Shown: positions 5,640 through 12,384 of the stretch, in pieces | Position numbering within the stretch: the stretch's first letter is position 1 | Layout: every line of letters begins with the position of its first letter | The notes under the pieces: generated by a model | The model's input: only the letters and a program-made list of their open reading frames with translations | The model's database searches: none | Told to the model about the DNA's origin: nothing | Translations under genes and position numbers: made by a program | From: CAZMUN01 sp964569815 | GTDB lineage: Archaea > Iainarchaeota > Iainarchaeia > Iainarchaeales > GCA-2688035 | Assembly (NCBI GenBank): GCA_964569815.1 | Contig: CAZMUN010000019.1 | Coordinates: 1-24,309, forward strand | Reading direction: 5' to 3' | DNA: 24,309 nt

Positions 5640-8620
5640 GCCGCTTTTTTTTCCGAAAACTTTTCCCTTAACTTCAATCCAATGACACTGCTTTTCTGCT
5701 TATTCAACGCAACGCCAATTATCTGGTCTGCTTCCTGCACCAAAGGATCGTTATGGGTTATTGCAATGAACTGGCTTTGCCTGCTAATATCCTTTATTAT
5801 GCGGGCCATTTTAATGCTGTTTTCCTTATCCAAGGCGGCATCAGCCTCATCAAAAACATAGAAAGGGGCCGGCTCATAAAGCTGTATTGCAAAAAGGAAA
5901 GCCAAAGCAGTCATGGTCTTTTCGCCTCCGCTCATGGAATCAATGTTCCTAATGCTGTTGCCCTTATGCTTGGCCTGAATAAGGAGCCCTGACTCCAAAG
6001 GATTCTCCTGGTTGCTCAACTGCAAAAAGCCTTCTCCGCCAAAAAGCGTGCTAAACATCTTTGAAAAGTTTTCATTCAACTCATTGAAACAAGCCATGAA
6101 AACATTTGTTCTCTTCACATCTATCTTTTCAATCATTTCAACAACAGCCAGCCTTTCCACATCAAGCTTTTCAACCTTTTTCCTCACATCTGAAACCTCG
6201 GTCTCAAGCTGGTTAAACGACTCCAATGCCTTCATGTTTATTGCGCCAAGCTGCTGAATCCTTTTTTCTGTTTCCTTAAGCCTTTCAGCCAAAGCCTTTG
6301 AATCAAATTCTTGCAGCCTTTCCACGTCCCCAAAACCCAGGGCTTCCTCTTTTACGTCAGCAAGCCTTACCTCCTGCTTGCTTTTTTCCACAACCAAAGA
6401 GTTTTCTTCCTTAACCAAATTCCTAAGCTTGGCCTGCGAGACAGCCAAGAGCTCCTCCAAATCAGACACCCTGCCGTCAATTTTGCTTTTTTCCTCAATC
6501 ATGCCCTTGGTCTGCCTTTCCTCATCCTGGACCCTTGACTCAAGCTCCGAAATCCTGCTTCTAATAGACTGCACTGCCTTTTCACCCAAAGAAATTTCCT
6601 TCTCAAGGCCCTCGTTTTCCTCTGAAAGCCGCTTCTGGCCATCCAAGGCTTCCTCTTTCTGCTTCAGCAAGCTTACTTCAACACTTGAACGAATGCCTCG
6701 CTTCTCACCCTGAAGCATTTCCTCCTTTTTCTCAAGCCTGCTTACTTCATCAGATGCCTGCTGAAAAACACTCAAAGCAAGCTTTTGCTGGAAAGCCTTA
6801 ACCTTTTCCACCTGGGTTTCAAGCTTTGCCGCCTTTTCTTCCACCACAGATTTAGCGTCCTGGACCCGTTTTCTAAGCCTTTCCAAATCGTTTTTTGAAA
6901 ACCACTGCTTCAATTCCAAAACCTTTTGCCTCACTTCCCTTAGCTTTCCCTTCAGTTCAGGCAAATCCCCTGTTTCGGCTGAAAGCGAAGACGCCTTGCT
7001 TGCCGCGTTTCTTGCTTCCGCAAGCTTTGCCTCGACATCAGACTTCTCCTGCTTCAAAGACTGCTCTCTCTTAATAAGCTCCTTAAGCTTTGCCTCCCTT
7101 TTGGCAGAAAGCGCCCTCTTTTTACCCCCTTCAAGCTGTGAATCGCACACAGGGCATGCTGCAAGGCTTTTTCCCAAAAGCTCTAAGCTCTCTTCAACAT
7201 TCCTTTTCTCAGCCAGGGCATTGGAAAGCCTTTCCAAAACAGAATCCTTTTTCTTCTCCTGCCTCAAAACACTCTGCTCAAAGTCCCCAAACCTTGTTTT
7301 AAGCTGGGCCAGCAAGGCCTGCTTTTTCTCTTTCCCTGAAACCTTTGCCTCAACGGCCTCAGCTTGCTGTAAAAGGTCCCGCAAAACCTGCTTCTTCAAC
7401 TCGGTTTCCTTTTGCAAAGCCTCAAGCAAAGACCTCTTCTCAAACAATGCCTCCTTCAAGGAAGCAAACTCCTCTGAAAGCTCTTCCCTGACACGATTAA
7501 GCTCTGCAAGCCGGTTTTCCTTCTCTTCTGCTTCACCCTGCAAGGAAGCCTTTTTGGAACGCGCCTCATCAACAGCTTTCTTTAGCTCCAAAAGCTCTTT
7601 GCCTATTTCAGAAGCACGCTTTTTCTGCAAAGATATTTCTGCATCAATTCTTTCAGCCTTTTCCTCCAGCTCTGAAACCCGCTCAGAATTCCTTTCAATA
7701 AGGCCTCGCTTGCTTTCAAGCTTCTGCTCTGCCAAAGCCTTATCGGTTCGAGCCTGCTCAAGCTTTGCCCCCACAGTGGCATAAATTTTGTCCCTCTGGG
7801 CCAAAACCTTTTCCCCGAGAACTGCGGCCTCCTTCCTCAATTCGGCTTTTTCCTTCTCACGCTTTTCATTGCCTTCCTCAAGCTCTGCTTTCTTTTCTGC
7901 CATTTCCCCAATTTTTTTACCAGACTCAGAAACACTCCTCTGAATAGACTCTATCTCGGAAAAAAGAAGCGTTGCCTTGATCTTTTTCTCCTCAGCCTGC
8001 AGCGAACCAAATTCTGCCGCGGCCTCCTTGTCTTTCCTCAATTCCTCCAAATAGTTTTCCCTTTCCTGCAAAACAATTCCCGCATCACGAAGCTTGTTGT
8101 CAACCTTTTCCAGCTCCTTCAAAGCCTCTTCCTTTTTGGAATCAAACTCCTGCAGGCCCGCAAGCTCGTCAATTATCTGCCGCCTTTCCAAAGGGCTCAT
8201 TTCAATTACGCGAGTGGTGTCGCCCTGCACAACTATGTTATGGCCCTCTGGTTTTACGCCAAGCTCCAAAAGAAGCGAAGCAATCTCGTTTCTTGTTCGC
8301 CTTTTGCCATCAAGCCTATACACCCCTTTTCCCTGCTTGTCAACCATCCTTTGGATTACATAGCTTTTATCGCCTCTTTTCAGGCTAAGCTCTGCCTTTG
8401 CATAGTTTTCAACCGCATTTGTGTTGACAAGCTCATCCATCTTTGAAACGCGCAACATCTTCATGCTGCTTATTCCCAAAGCAAAAAGAAGCCCGTCCAA
8501 TATATTGGTTTTTCCAGAGCCATTGCTTCCCACAATCGCAGTGAAGCCATTGCTCAAAGGAATATCTGCCTTTTTGAAAGACTTAAAGTTTCTTAAAACA
8601 AGTTTCTGCAGCTTAATCAT
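5636..8620 (-). CDS. smc: SMC-family ATPase with a Rad50-like zinc hook in place of the hinge
   Basis: SMC proteins organise chromosomes as dimers with ABC-type heads on long coiled coils. The N-terminal head has Walker A at 31-38 (GSNGSGKT) and the SMC signature SPLERRQIIDELAGLQEFD. The C-terminal head has the ABC signature MSGGEKT at 896-902 and Walker B FYVFDEAD (Asp924, Glu925), ending in a typical SMC D-loop and SQFIAITHNDP. The middle is coiled coil throughout. At residues 489-492, almost exactly mid-protein, is CPVCDSQLEGG, the pattern of the Rad50 zinc hook. The roughly 150-200-residue SMC hinge is missing, which accounts for the length of 994 against about 1170. GGTG lies 8 nt before the ATG. 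No ScpA/ScpB or Mre11 gene is nearby. Confidence 0.88.
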   Translation of the reverse strand: MIKLQKLVLRNFKSFKKADIPLSNGFTAIVGSNGSGKTNILDGLLFALGISSMKMLRVSKMDELVNTNAVENYAKAELSLKRGDKSYVIQRMVDKQGKGVYRLDGKRRTRNEIASLLLELGVKPEGHNIVVQGDTTRVIEMSPLERRQIIDELAGLQEFDSKKEEALKELEKVDNKLRDAGIVLQERENYLEELRKDKEAAAEFGSLQAEEKKIKATLLFSEIESIQRSVSESGKKIGEMAEKKAELEEGNEKREKEKAELRKEAAVLGEKVLAQRDKIYATVGAKLEQARTDKALAEQKLESKRGLIERNSERVSELEEKAERIDAEISLQKKRASEIGKELLELKKAVDEARSKKASLQGEAEEKENRLAELNRVREELSEEFASLKEALFEKRSLLEALQKETELKKQVLRDLLQQAEAVEAKVSGKEKKQALLAQLKTRFGDFEQSVLRQEKKKDSVLERLSNALAEKRNVEESLELLGKSLAACPVCDSQLEGGKKRALSAKREAKLKELIKREQSLKQEKSDVEAKLAEARNAASKASSLSAETGDLPELKGKLREVRQKVLELKQWFSKNDLERLRKRVQDAKSVVEEKAAKLETQVEKVKAFQQKLALSVFQQASDEVSRLEKKEEMLQGEKRGIRSSVEVSLLKQKEEALDGQKRLSEENEGLEKEISLGEKAVQSIRSRISELESRVQDEERQTKGMIEEKSKIDGRVSDLEELLAVSQAKLRNLVKEENSLVVEKSKQEVRLADVKEEALGFGDVERLQEFDSKALAERLKETEKRIQQLGAINMKALESFNQLETEVSDVRKKVEKLDVERLAVVEMIEKIDVKRTNVFMACFNELNENFSKMFSTLFGGEGFLQLSNQENPLESGLLIQAKHKGNSIRNIDSMSGGEKTMTALAFLFAIQLYEPAPFYVFDEADAALDKENSIKMARIIKDISRQSQFIAITHNDPLVQEADQIIGVALNKQKSSVIGLKLREKFSEKKAA

Positions 8621-8670
8621 TCAATACACCAAAGCAAAAAAGGCTCATAACACATAGAAAAGGGCAATAA

Positions 8671-8682
8671 TTTCTTTAAATG
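8671..8682 (-). promoter_or_regulatory. Possible smc promoter overlapping the upstream gene's end
   Basis: On the minus strand GCATTTAAAGAA lies about 55 nt before the smc ATG and overlaps the stop of the upstream membrane-protein gene. A start about 25 nt downstream would leave a leader of roughly 28 nt with a GGTG ribosome-binding motif. Read-through from the upstream gene is also possible. Confidence 0.3.
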
Positions 8683-9479
8683 CTTTTACCAAGCTTTTTT
8701 TCAGCATAAAACAACGCCATGGCAAGGCCTGCAAAAGCCAGGCCAACACCCCAAAAAACAACCAGTATAACTGTGGCAAGAATGTCATCCAAAACCATGT
8801 CGGCAAAATAGCTTCCAACAAAAGAAAAAATCTGGGCCACCAAGCCAACCAAAAACAAAAACAAGAAAACAATCCAAAACCTTCCCAAACCAAGCTCCCA
8901 GCTCTGCTGCAACGCCTGCTTAACACTACCCTGCTCCAAAGCCATAGCCTGCACAACAAAAGCAAGCTTCACATACAAGTAAAACAAGCCCAAAAAAAGA
9001 ACCAGCATCAAAGCCAAACCCAAAACCTGGGCCAAGGAAGCAACCAAAAGAAAAACCCACACCAAGACGCCGACAAAAAGCATTATAACCAACGCAAAAA
9101 CAAAAAAGGCAAGAACCTTTCCCATAGCAGAAACGGTTTCACTGCAAGCCCCCCCAAAAGAAGCCCTGCCCTCAAAAGATTCCTTTACATAAAAAGCATA
9201 CCAGTAATTCAATGAAACAAAAACCACGCCAGAAACAAGCGAAAAAACCAGCAAAGCCAGTGTTTCCACCGGATACAAGGCCACAAACTGGAACGGAAAC
9301 GCGCTCAAAGGCCCTTCAGGAAAAACCTCCAAAAAAAGCAAGTCAATGATAAGCTCAGTGGTTACACCCAAAAAAAGAAAAAAAACAGCCAACAAAATCC
9401 CGATAGAAGCAAAAGCAGGAAGCAAAAGCAAAGGGTTCTTGGCAAGTCTTCCAAGCCCGCCAGCCAAAGCCTTCAACAT
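8676..9479 (-). CDS. Polytopic membrane protein of unknown function
   Basis: 267 residues from the ATG at 9479; a GTG one codon earlier is in frame, but the TATA box position favours the ATG. Hydrophobic segments fall at roughly 17-40, 68-98, 122-150, 151-178, 202-228 and 235-260, giving about six membrane spans. A short soluble loop lies at 99-120 (KESFEGRASFGGACSETVSA), and an amphipathic stretch with MALEQGSVKQALQQSWELG sits at about 180-198. Repeated FxxFAF/LFLFLVGL-type segments and the loop pattern resemble the loosely related archaeal/bacterial DUF4013 or GlpQ-membrane-domain families, but I cannot name it. No catalytic motif is visible. It lies 55 nt upstream of smc on the same strand. 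Confidence 0.8.
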   Translation of the reverse strand: MLKALAGGLGRLAKNPLLLLPAFASIGILLAVFFLFLGVTTELIIDLLFLEVFPEGPLSAFPFQFVALYPVETLALLVFSLVSGVVFVSLNYWYAFYVKESFEGRASFGGACSETVSAMGKVLAFFVFALVIMLFVGVLVWVFLLVASLAQVLGLALMLVLFLGLFYLYVKLAFVVQAMALEQGSVKQALQQSWELGLGRFWIVFLFLFLVGLVAQIFSFVGSYFADMVLDDILATVILVVFWGVGLAFAGLAMALFYAEKKLGKSI

Positions 9480-9503
9480 CACAAAACACCAAAAAAAACA
9501 ATG

Positions 9504-9513
9504 CTATAATTAA
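9504..9513 (-). promoter_or_regulatory. TATA box of the membrane-protein gene
   Basis: Minus-strand TTAATTATAG lies about 29 nt before the ATG at 9479. The predicted transcription start falls on or beside that ATG, giving a leaderless mRNA and supporting the ATG over the upstream GTG. Confidence 0.5.
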
Positions 9514-9567
9514 CCTCTTTCTGGTTTTTAATTCTATTCTTGCCCCTTTCCAAAGCCACAGTAAGCC

Positions 9568-9577
9568 ATTTAAATAT
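9568..9577 (+). promoter_or_regulatory. TATA box upstream of the eL42 gene
   Basis: ATTTAAATAT lies about 55 nt before the eL42 ATG. A start about 25-30 nt downstream would fall near 9600-9604, right at a short upstream ORF that begins at 9604. Confidence 0.5.
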
Positions 9578-9603
9578 TCCCCAACACACTTAACTCAGTC
9601 AGA

Positions 9604-9630
9604 ATGCCTGGTTTTGGTGTTTTTTTATGA
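9604..9630 (+). other. Possible 8-codon upstream ORF coupled to eL42
   Basis: ATG at 9604 opens MPGFGVFL and stops at TGA 9628-9630, which overlaps the eL42 ATG as ATGA. The predicted transcription start is at or just before this ATG. A ribosome could load on the leaderless mini-ORF and re-initiate at eL42, which has no Shine-Dalgarno sequence of its own. The arrangement may also be chance. Confidence 0.25.
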
Positions 9631-9914
9631 ACTTTCCAAAAACTACCAAAGACTACTGCAAAAAATGCAAAAAGCACACAGAGCACAAGGTAAAGCTCTT
9701 TAAAACAGGCTCTGCCAGGGCTTTAGCTCAAGGAAACAGAAAAAACGTTGCAAAAAAGCGCGGCTACAAGGGAAAATACCAGTTTCCAGCCAAAGTCAAA
9801 AAGCAAACCAAAAAGCCAACCTTTCTGGCAGAATGCACTGTATGCAAAGCCAAGCACTACATAGTCATACCAAAAAGGATGAAAAAAGTCGAGCTTGCGG
9901 CAAAAGCAGCATAA
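9627..9914 (+). CDS. rpl44e: Large ribosomal subunit protein eL42 (L44e)
   Basis: eL42 is a zinc-ribbon protein near the ribosomal E site of archaea and eukaryotes. The 95-residue protein has the expected start MNFPKTTKDYC and two zinc-binding pairs, C11-x2-C14 and C70-x2-C73. Between them is a basic segment (RKNVAKKRGYKGKYQFPAKV) typical of the family. The start is fixed by the conserved MxFPK N-terminus. In many archaea rps27e follows this gene; here it is followed instead by an unrelated winged-helix gene with its own TATA box. Confidence 0.95.
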   Translation: MNFPKTTKDYCKKCKKHTEHKVKLFKTGSARALAQGNRKNVAKKRGYKGKYQFPAKVKKQTKKPTFLAECTVCKAKHYIVIPKRMKKVELAAKAA

Positions 9915-9929
9915 CATCCATTCCAACCT

Positions 9930-9938
9930 AATTTAAAG
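9930..9938 (+). promoter_or_regulatory. TATA box of the winged-helix gene
   Basis: AATTTAAAG lies about 30 nt before the ATG at 9965, implying a leaderless or nearly leaderless transcript separate from eL42. Confidence 0.45.
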
Positions 9939-9964
9939 CATTTTCCAAAAAAAAGATAGTTAAC

Positions 9965-10786
9965 ATGACTGCCAGAAACAGCATTTTGTTAATTATCAAG
10001 CAGCAGCCTGGCATTGAATACAACACGCTTTTGAACAAGATTTCAGGAAACTACGGAAGCCTTGAATCAGCACGCGCTGCCCTCTCAAGAAGCATCCGCT
10101 ACCTAACAGCATTAGGCTATGTTGCAAGGCGCGAAAACAGCCTTTTCACAACAGGAAAAGGCACCGCGCTTTTAAACAACGAAATGCAAAACAAGCTTCT
10201 CATGAAAATAAACACGCAAATGGCCAAAAAAGACAAGGCCTCAGACTTCGACAAAACAATTGAACTAATGCAAACCCTCATTGAAAGAAGCAAGCAAGAC
10301 CGCGACCTACTGGTTGCAGCAAAAGGCAGCGCCAGCTTCTATGTCACAGACCTTGTTTCGCTTCAAAAAGAAGTTGAAAAAAAAGTCCACAGCCTTGAAT
10401 ACCTTTCCAAAATATTCGAACAGCAAATTTCGGCAATGAAAGAGCTTGACTTCCCTGACTTCAAAAAACTGGATTGGAGCAAACAAACAAAGCAAAAAAT
10501 AAAACAAATTCCAAAAAAAACCAAATCCAAAGTCTTCACAGCAGAATGCCAAAACAATGAATTCAGGAAAAAGGCAGCAGAGCACTTTCAAGCCAAAGGA
10601 AGACAAAACGACCTATTCATAGAAACAAAGCAACTGCCCCAATTCCTTAACCTGGTTGAAAACCGCTCTGGCCTTGAAAGAAACCCAATCACGCTTTACA
10701 TTGGAGGCATCAAAATTAAAATCGATTACCCCCGTGTTTACATAAACGCAGCATACCAACAGCTTCAAAAAATTCTTGAAAAATAG
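9965..10786 (+). CDS. Uncharacterised protein with N-terminal winged helix and coiled coil
   Basis: 273 residues; family not recognised. Residues about 1-70 look like a winged helix-turn-helix: a helix (NSILLIIKQQPGIEYNTLL), a helical pair with a Ser-Arg recognition-like segment (ARAALSRSIRYLTALGYV), and a wing (ARRENSLFTTGKGTALL). Residues about 85-175 are charged helices, probably coiled coil (LVSLQKEVEKKVHSLEYLSK). A basic linker rich in Lys follows (TKQKIKQIPKKTKSK). The last 80 residues appear mixed alpha/beta (ITLYIGGIKIKIDYPRVYINAA). There is no membrane segment. It could be a DNA-binding regulator or a nucleic-acid-associated factor. It ends 4 nt before tRNA-Gly, so the two may share a transcript. 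Confidence 0.75.
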   Translation: MTARNSILLIIKQQPGIEYNTLLNKISGNYGSLESARAALSRSIRYLTALGYVARRENSLFTTGKGTALLNNEMQNKLLMKINTQMAKKDKASDFDKTIELMQTLIERSKQDRDLLVAAKGSASFYVTDLVSLQKEVEKKVHSLEYLSKIFEQQISAMKELDFPDFKKLDWSKQTKQKIKQIPKKTKSKVFTAECQNNEFRKKAAEHFQAKGRQNDLFIETKQLPQFLNLVENRSGLERNPITLYIGGIKIKIDYPRVYINAAYQQLQKILEK

Positions 10787-10790
10787 GAAA

Positions 10791-10911
10791 GCGCCTGTAG
10801 TCTAGTGGCAGGATCCAAGCTTCCCACGGCTTTGCGAAGCGCTCGCTTTACGCTCGCTTTCGCAAAGAACGAAAACAGCTTGTGACCCGGGTTCGAATCC
10901 CGGCAGGCGCA
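10791..10911 (+). tRNA. tRNA-Gly (anticodon CCC) with a 50-nt intron
   Basis: Acceptor GCGCCTG (10791-10797) pairs fully with CAGGCGC (10904-10910), with discriminator A at 10911 and no encoded CCA. The D arm (GTCT/GGAT, with wobbles) has the GTGGCAG loop. Anticodon stem CAAGC/GCTTG is perfect once the intron is removed, the loop is TTCCCA-A, and the anticodon CCC is at 10823-10825. The variable region is TGAC. The T arm is CCGGG-TTCGAAT-CCCGG. The intron is placed between positions 37 and 38, the usual archaeal site. The gene begins 4 nt after the stop of the preceding CDS, so it may be cut from a shared transcript. Confidence 0.93.
10827..10876 (+). other. Intron of tRNA-Gly(CCC)
   Basis: The intron folds into a long stem: 830-841 (CTTTGCGAAGCG) pairs with 855-867 with one bulged T (positions are offset from 10000). 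The 3' boundary lies before the A of position 38. A canonical 4-bp helix between two 3-nt bulges is not clearly formed, so a relaxed bulge-helix-bulge is likely. The loop carries GCTCGC-N5-GCTCGC (10841-10857), which matches the tail of the repeats just downstream. Confidence 0.75.
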
Positions 10912-10930
10912 TTACCCGCAAACCCGGCTG

Positions 10931-10986
10931 GTGTTAAGCGCATTCAACTTGGGTTGAATGCACTGGGCTCGCTTAGCGCTCGCCAA
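10931..10986 (+). repeat. Structured tRNA-linked repeat, copy 1
   Basis: A 56-nt unit 20 nt after tRNA-Gly. It has a GTG, then a 7-nt bulge (TTAAGCG), then the hairpin CATTCAACTTGGGTTGAATG with a perfect 8-bp stem, then CAC closing on the GTG, then CTGG. The tail is GGGCTCGCTTAGCGCTCGCC followed by AA. The bulge's TAAGCG can also pair with CGCTTA in the tail. The same architecture recurs at 10997 and 24098. Confidence 0.7.
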
Positions 10987-10996
10987 CGCCCCGCGA

Positions 10997-11050
10997 GTGA
11001 AAAGCCCATTCGGTTACGTGAATGCACTGGGCTCGCTTAGCGCTCGCCAA
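10997..11050 (+). repeat. Structured tRNA-linked repeat, copy 2
   Basis: A 54-nt unit 10 nt after copy 1: GTG, 7-nt bulge AAAAGCC, hairpin CATTCGGTTACGTGAATG (5 bp plus a G-T pair), CACTG, then a tail identical to copy 1 (GGGCTCGCTTAGCGCTCGCC, then AA). The hairpin is weaker than in the other copies. It ends in the poly-A tract that abuts the convergent flavoprotein gene. Confidence 0.7.
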
Positions 11051-11059
11051 AAAAAAAAA
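11049..11059 (-). terminator. Poly-T terminator of the flavoprotein gene
   Basis: Read on the minus strand, the stop codon of the gene ending at 11060 is followed at once by 11 T residues, then by the repeat hairpins. A T tract of this length suffices for archaeal termination, and the hairpins beyond could protect the 3' end. Confidence 0.5.
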
Positions 11060-11782
11060 TCAGTAGCCTGAAAAGTCTTCCTTCAAGATCTTTTCCCCAG
11101 GAATGGCCAAATCGCCTTTCAGCATCTTTTCCATGGCCTCATTGAATTTAGGCGGCCCCACCACAAAAAAGCTGAACTCTTCCTCGCTCACCAAATGCCT
11201 TTTCACCATGCGCCTGTCAATAAAGCCCGTTTCCCCAAGCCAATTCTTCTGCTGTTCTTCATCCGCGTCGGTCAAAGTGTGCACGATTTCCACAAAACCA
11301 AGCTCTTCAGCCAGCTTTTCAAGTTCGCCTCTGAAAGCAATCCTTTCCTCGTTTCTGTTGCTGTAAAAAACAAAAATTTCAAGGCCTTTCTCCTTGCGGT
11401 TCTTCAAATCCTCCAAAACGCTTTTCACAGGCGTTACCCCAATTCCCCCTGCAAGAAAAGCAACCTTGTCAGACTTCCTCGCATCCAAAACAAAGCTGCC
11501 CTGCGGCTCGCTTATTCCAACTTCATGGCCTTTCTCCAAAGAATCCAAAGCCTGCTTATAATCTGAATCACTTACAATAGTGGTAAACTCAAGGTCACGC
11601 TTTCCAGGTGCTGAAGAAATAGTAAAATGCTTTCTGAAACGCTTGCCGCCCAACTCAAAGCCAAAAAACGCAAACTGCCCTGCCTTGAAACCAATCTTCT
11701 TTGCAGGCCTGAAGGAAAAGGTTTTGATGCCTTCAACAACGCCCCTTTTTTCCACAAACTTGGCCTTAAAGTCATCAGCCAT
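11060..11782 (-). CDS. Ferredoxin-NAD(P)H reductase-like flavoprotein
   Basis: 240 residues, the size of a stand-alone FAD/NAD(P) oxidoreductase of the ferredoxin reductase superfamily. The FAD domain comes first, with RKHFTISSAP (the RxYSxxS-type flavin motif, about residue 52). The NAD(P) domain has GGIGVTPVKS near residue 113, FYSNRNEE, and VVGPPKF where the family usually has CGPPxM, so the common Cys is replaced by Val. The end EKILKEDFSGY is typical. There is no iron-sulfur or ferredoxin domain, so electrons must go to a separate partner that is not in this window. ATG at 11782 is chosen over TTG at 11788 because it sits about 29 nt from a TATA box. Confidence 0.85.
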   Translation of the reverse strand: MADDFKAKFVEKRGVVEGIKTFSFRPAKKIGFKAGQFAFFGFELGGKRFRKHFTISSAPGKRDLEFTTIVSDSDYKQALDSLEKGHEVGISEPQGSFVLDARKSDKVAFLAGGIGVTPVKSVLEDLKNRKEKGLEIFVFYSNRNEERIAFRGELEKLAEELGFVEIVHTLTDADEEQQKNWLGETGFIDRRMVKRHLVSEEEFSFFVVGPPKFNEAMEKMLKGDLAIPGEKILKEDFSGY

Positions 11783-11806
11783 AAACAACCACTATGACTA
11801 AAACAG

Positions 11807-11816
11807 TATTTATATC
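11807..11816 (-). promoter_or_regulatory. TATA box of the flavoprotein gene
   Basis: Minus-strand GATATAAATA is centred about 29 nt before the ATG at 11782, predicting a leaderless mRNA and supporting that start. Confidence 0.6.
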
Positions 11817-11842
11817 ATTCTGTTTCCCTAAAAAAAACCAGC

Positions 11843-12352
11843 CTAAAGAAGCCCTTCCCTTATCTCCCTGGTAAAACGAACAACATTGGTTTTTCCAACG
11901 CTGTCCTTTTCTATTACCCCCCGGTCAACAAGCCTTTGCACAACACGATGGCTTTTCACCTTTGTCATACCAGGAAGCCTTGTGACTTCAGCCTGCAAGA
12001 CCTTGCCATTGCTTTCAATCAAAGCATTCACCAGCTTTTTTTCATCCTGGCTTAAAAAACTAAGCAGAACAGAGGAATTTTTCTTCAAAGCCTTTTCCTT
12101 GCTTTCCAGCTTTGAAGTCATGAAAAAGAACACCAAAGCGCCAATCATTATTCCCACCAAAACAGCCACTGGAATCAAGCCAGTCAAAAAGCTAACCTGG
12201 GCTTCATGCTGGCAAACCCCGTCAATGTAGCATACATCAGGATTTGTCACAGAAATGATGCTTGGCAGATAAAAAACCAATGCAAGCAAGGCAAGCAAAA
12301 CAACGATGCCGGCAATAGCCTTGCTGTTGGAAAAATCAATCCTTAACTCCAT
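11843..12352 (-). CDS. Membrane-bound winged-helix transcriptional regulator (COG2512-like)
   Basis: 169 residues from the ATG at 12352. Two membrane spans lie at about 13-34 (AIAGIVVLLALLALVFYL) and 54-76 (LTGLIPVAVLVGIMIGALVFF). The external loop between them holds two Cys (PDVCYIDGVCQ), which could sense metal or redox state. The cytoplasmic C-terminal part (about 95-169) is a winged helix (FLSQDEKKLVNALIESNG, then MTKVKSHRVVQRLVDRGVI). A longer reading from 12430 would overlap the divergent gene, and the TATA box at 12376-12384 is correctly placed for 12352. It is divergent from the copper operon, so it is a likely regulator of it; this is inferred from position. Confidence 0.78.
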   Translation of the reverse strand: MELRIDFSNSKAIAGIVVLLALLALVFYLPSIISVTNPDVCYIDGVCQHEAQVSFLTGLIPVAVLVGIMIGALVFFFMTSKLESKEKALKKNSSVLLSFLSQDEKKLVNALIESNGKVLQAEVTRLPGMTKVKSHRVVQRLVDRGVIEKDSVGKTNVVRFTREIREGLL

Positions 12353-12375
12353 GACAAAATTAGTCAAGGAACCAT

Positions 12376-12384
12376 CTTTTAAAG
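12376..12384. promoter_or_regulatory. Shared bidirectional TATA box between regulator and copper operon
   Basis: CTTTTAAAG reads as a good archaeal TATA box on both strands. It lies about 28 nt from the minus-strand ATG at 12352 and about 35 nt from the plus-strand ATG at 12415. No second TATA candidate of similar quality is present in the 62-nt divergent gap, so a single element may serve both genes. Confidence 0.5.

Noticed and set aside
6996..7784. Plus-strand 262-codon open frame opposite the smc gene
   Set aside because: It is antisense to the coiled-coil region. The Ser/Phe/Leu-rich product is what Glu/Lys-rich codons give when read backwards, and there is no promoter, ribosome binding site or domain.
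5636..8620. Reading the coiled-coil ATPase as Rad50 because of its CPVC hook
   Set aside because: Both heads match SMC much better than Rad50 (SPLERRQIIDELAGLQEFD, MSGGEKTMTALAFLFAIQ), and no mre11 gene is adjacent. It was kept as an SMC with a hook.
10921..11059. A small CRISPR array downstream of tRNA-Gly
   Set aside because: There are only two units here, they are 54-56 nt long with internal hairpin variation, the spacing between them is 10 nt, and no cas genes are in the window.
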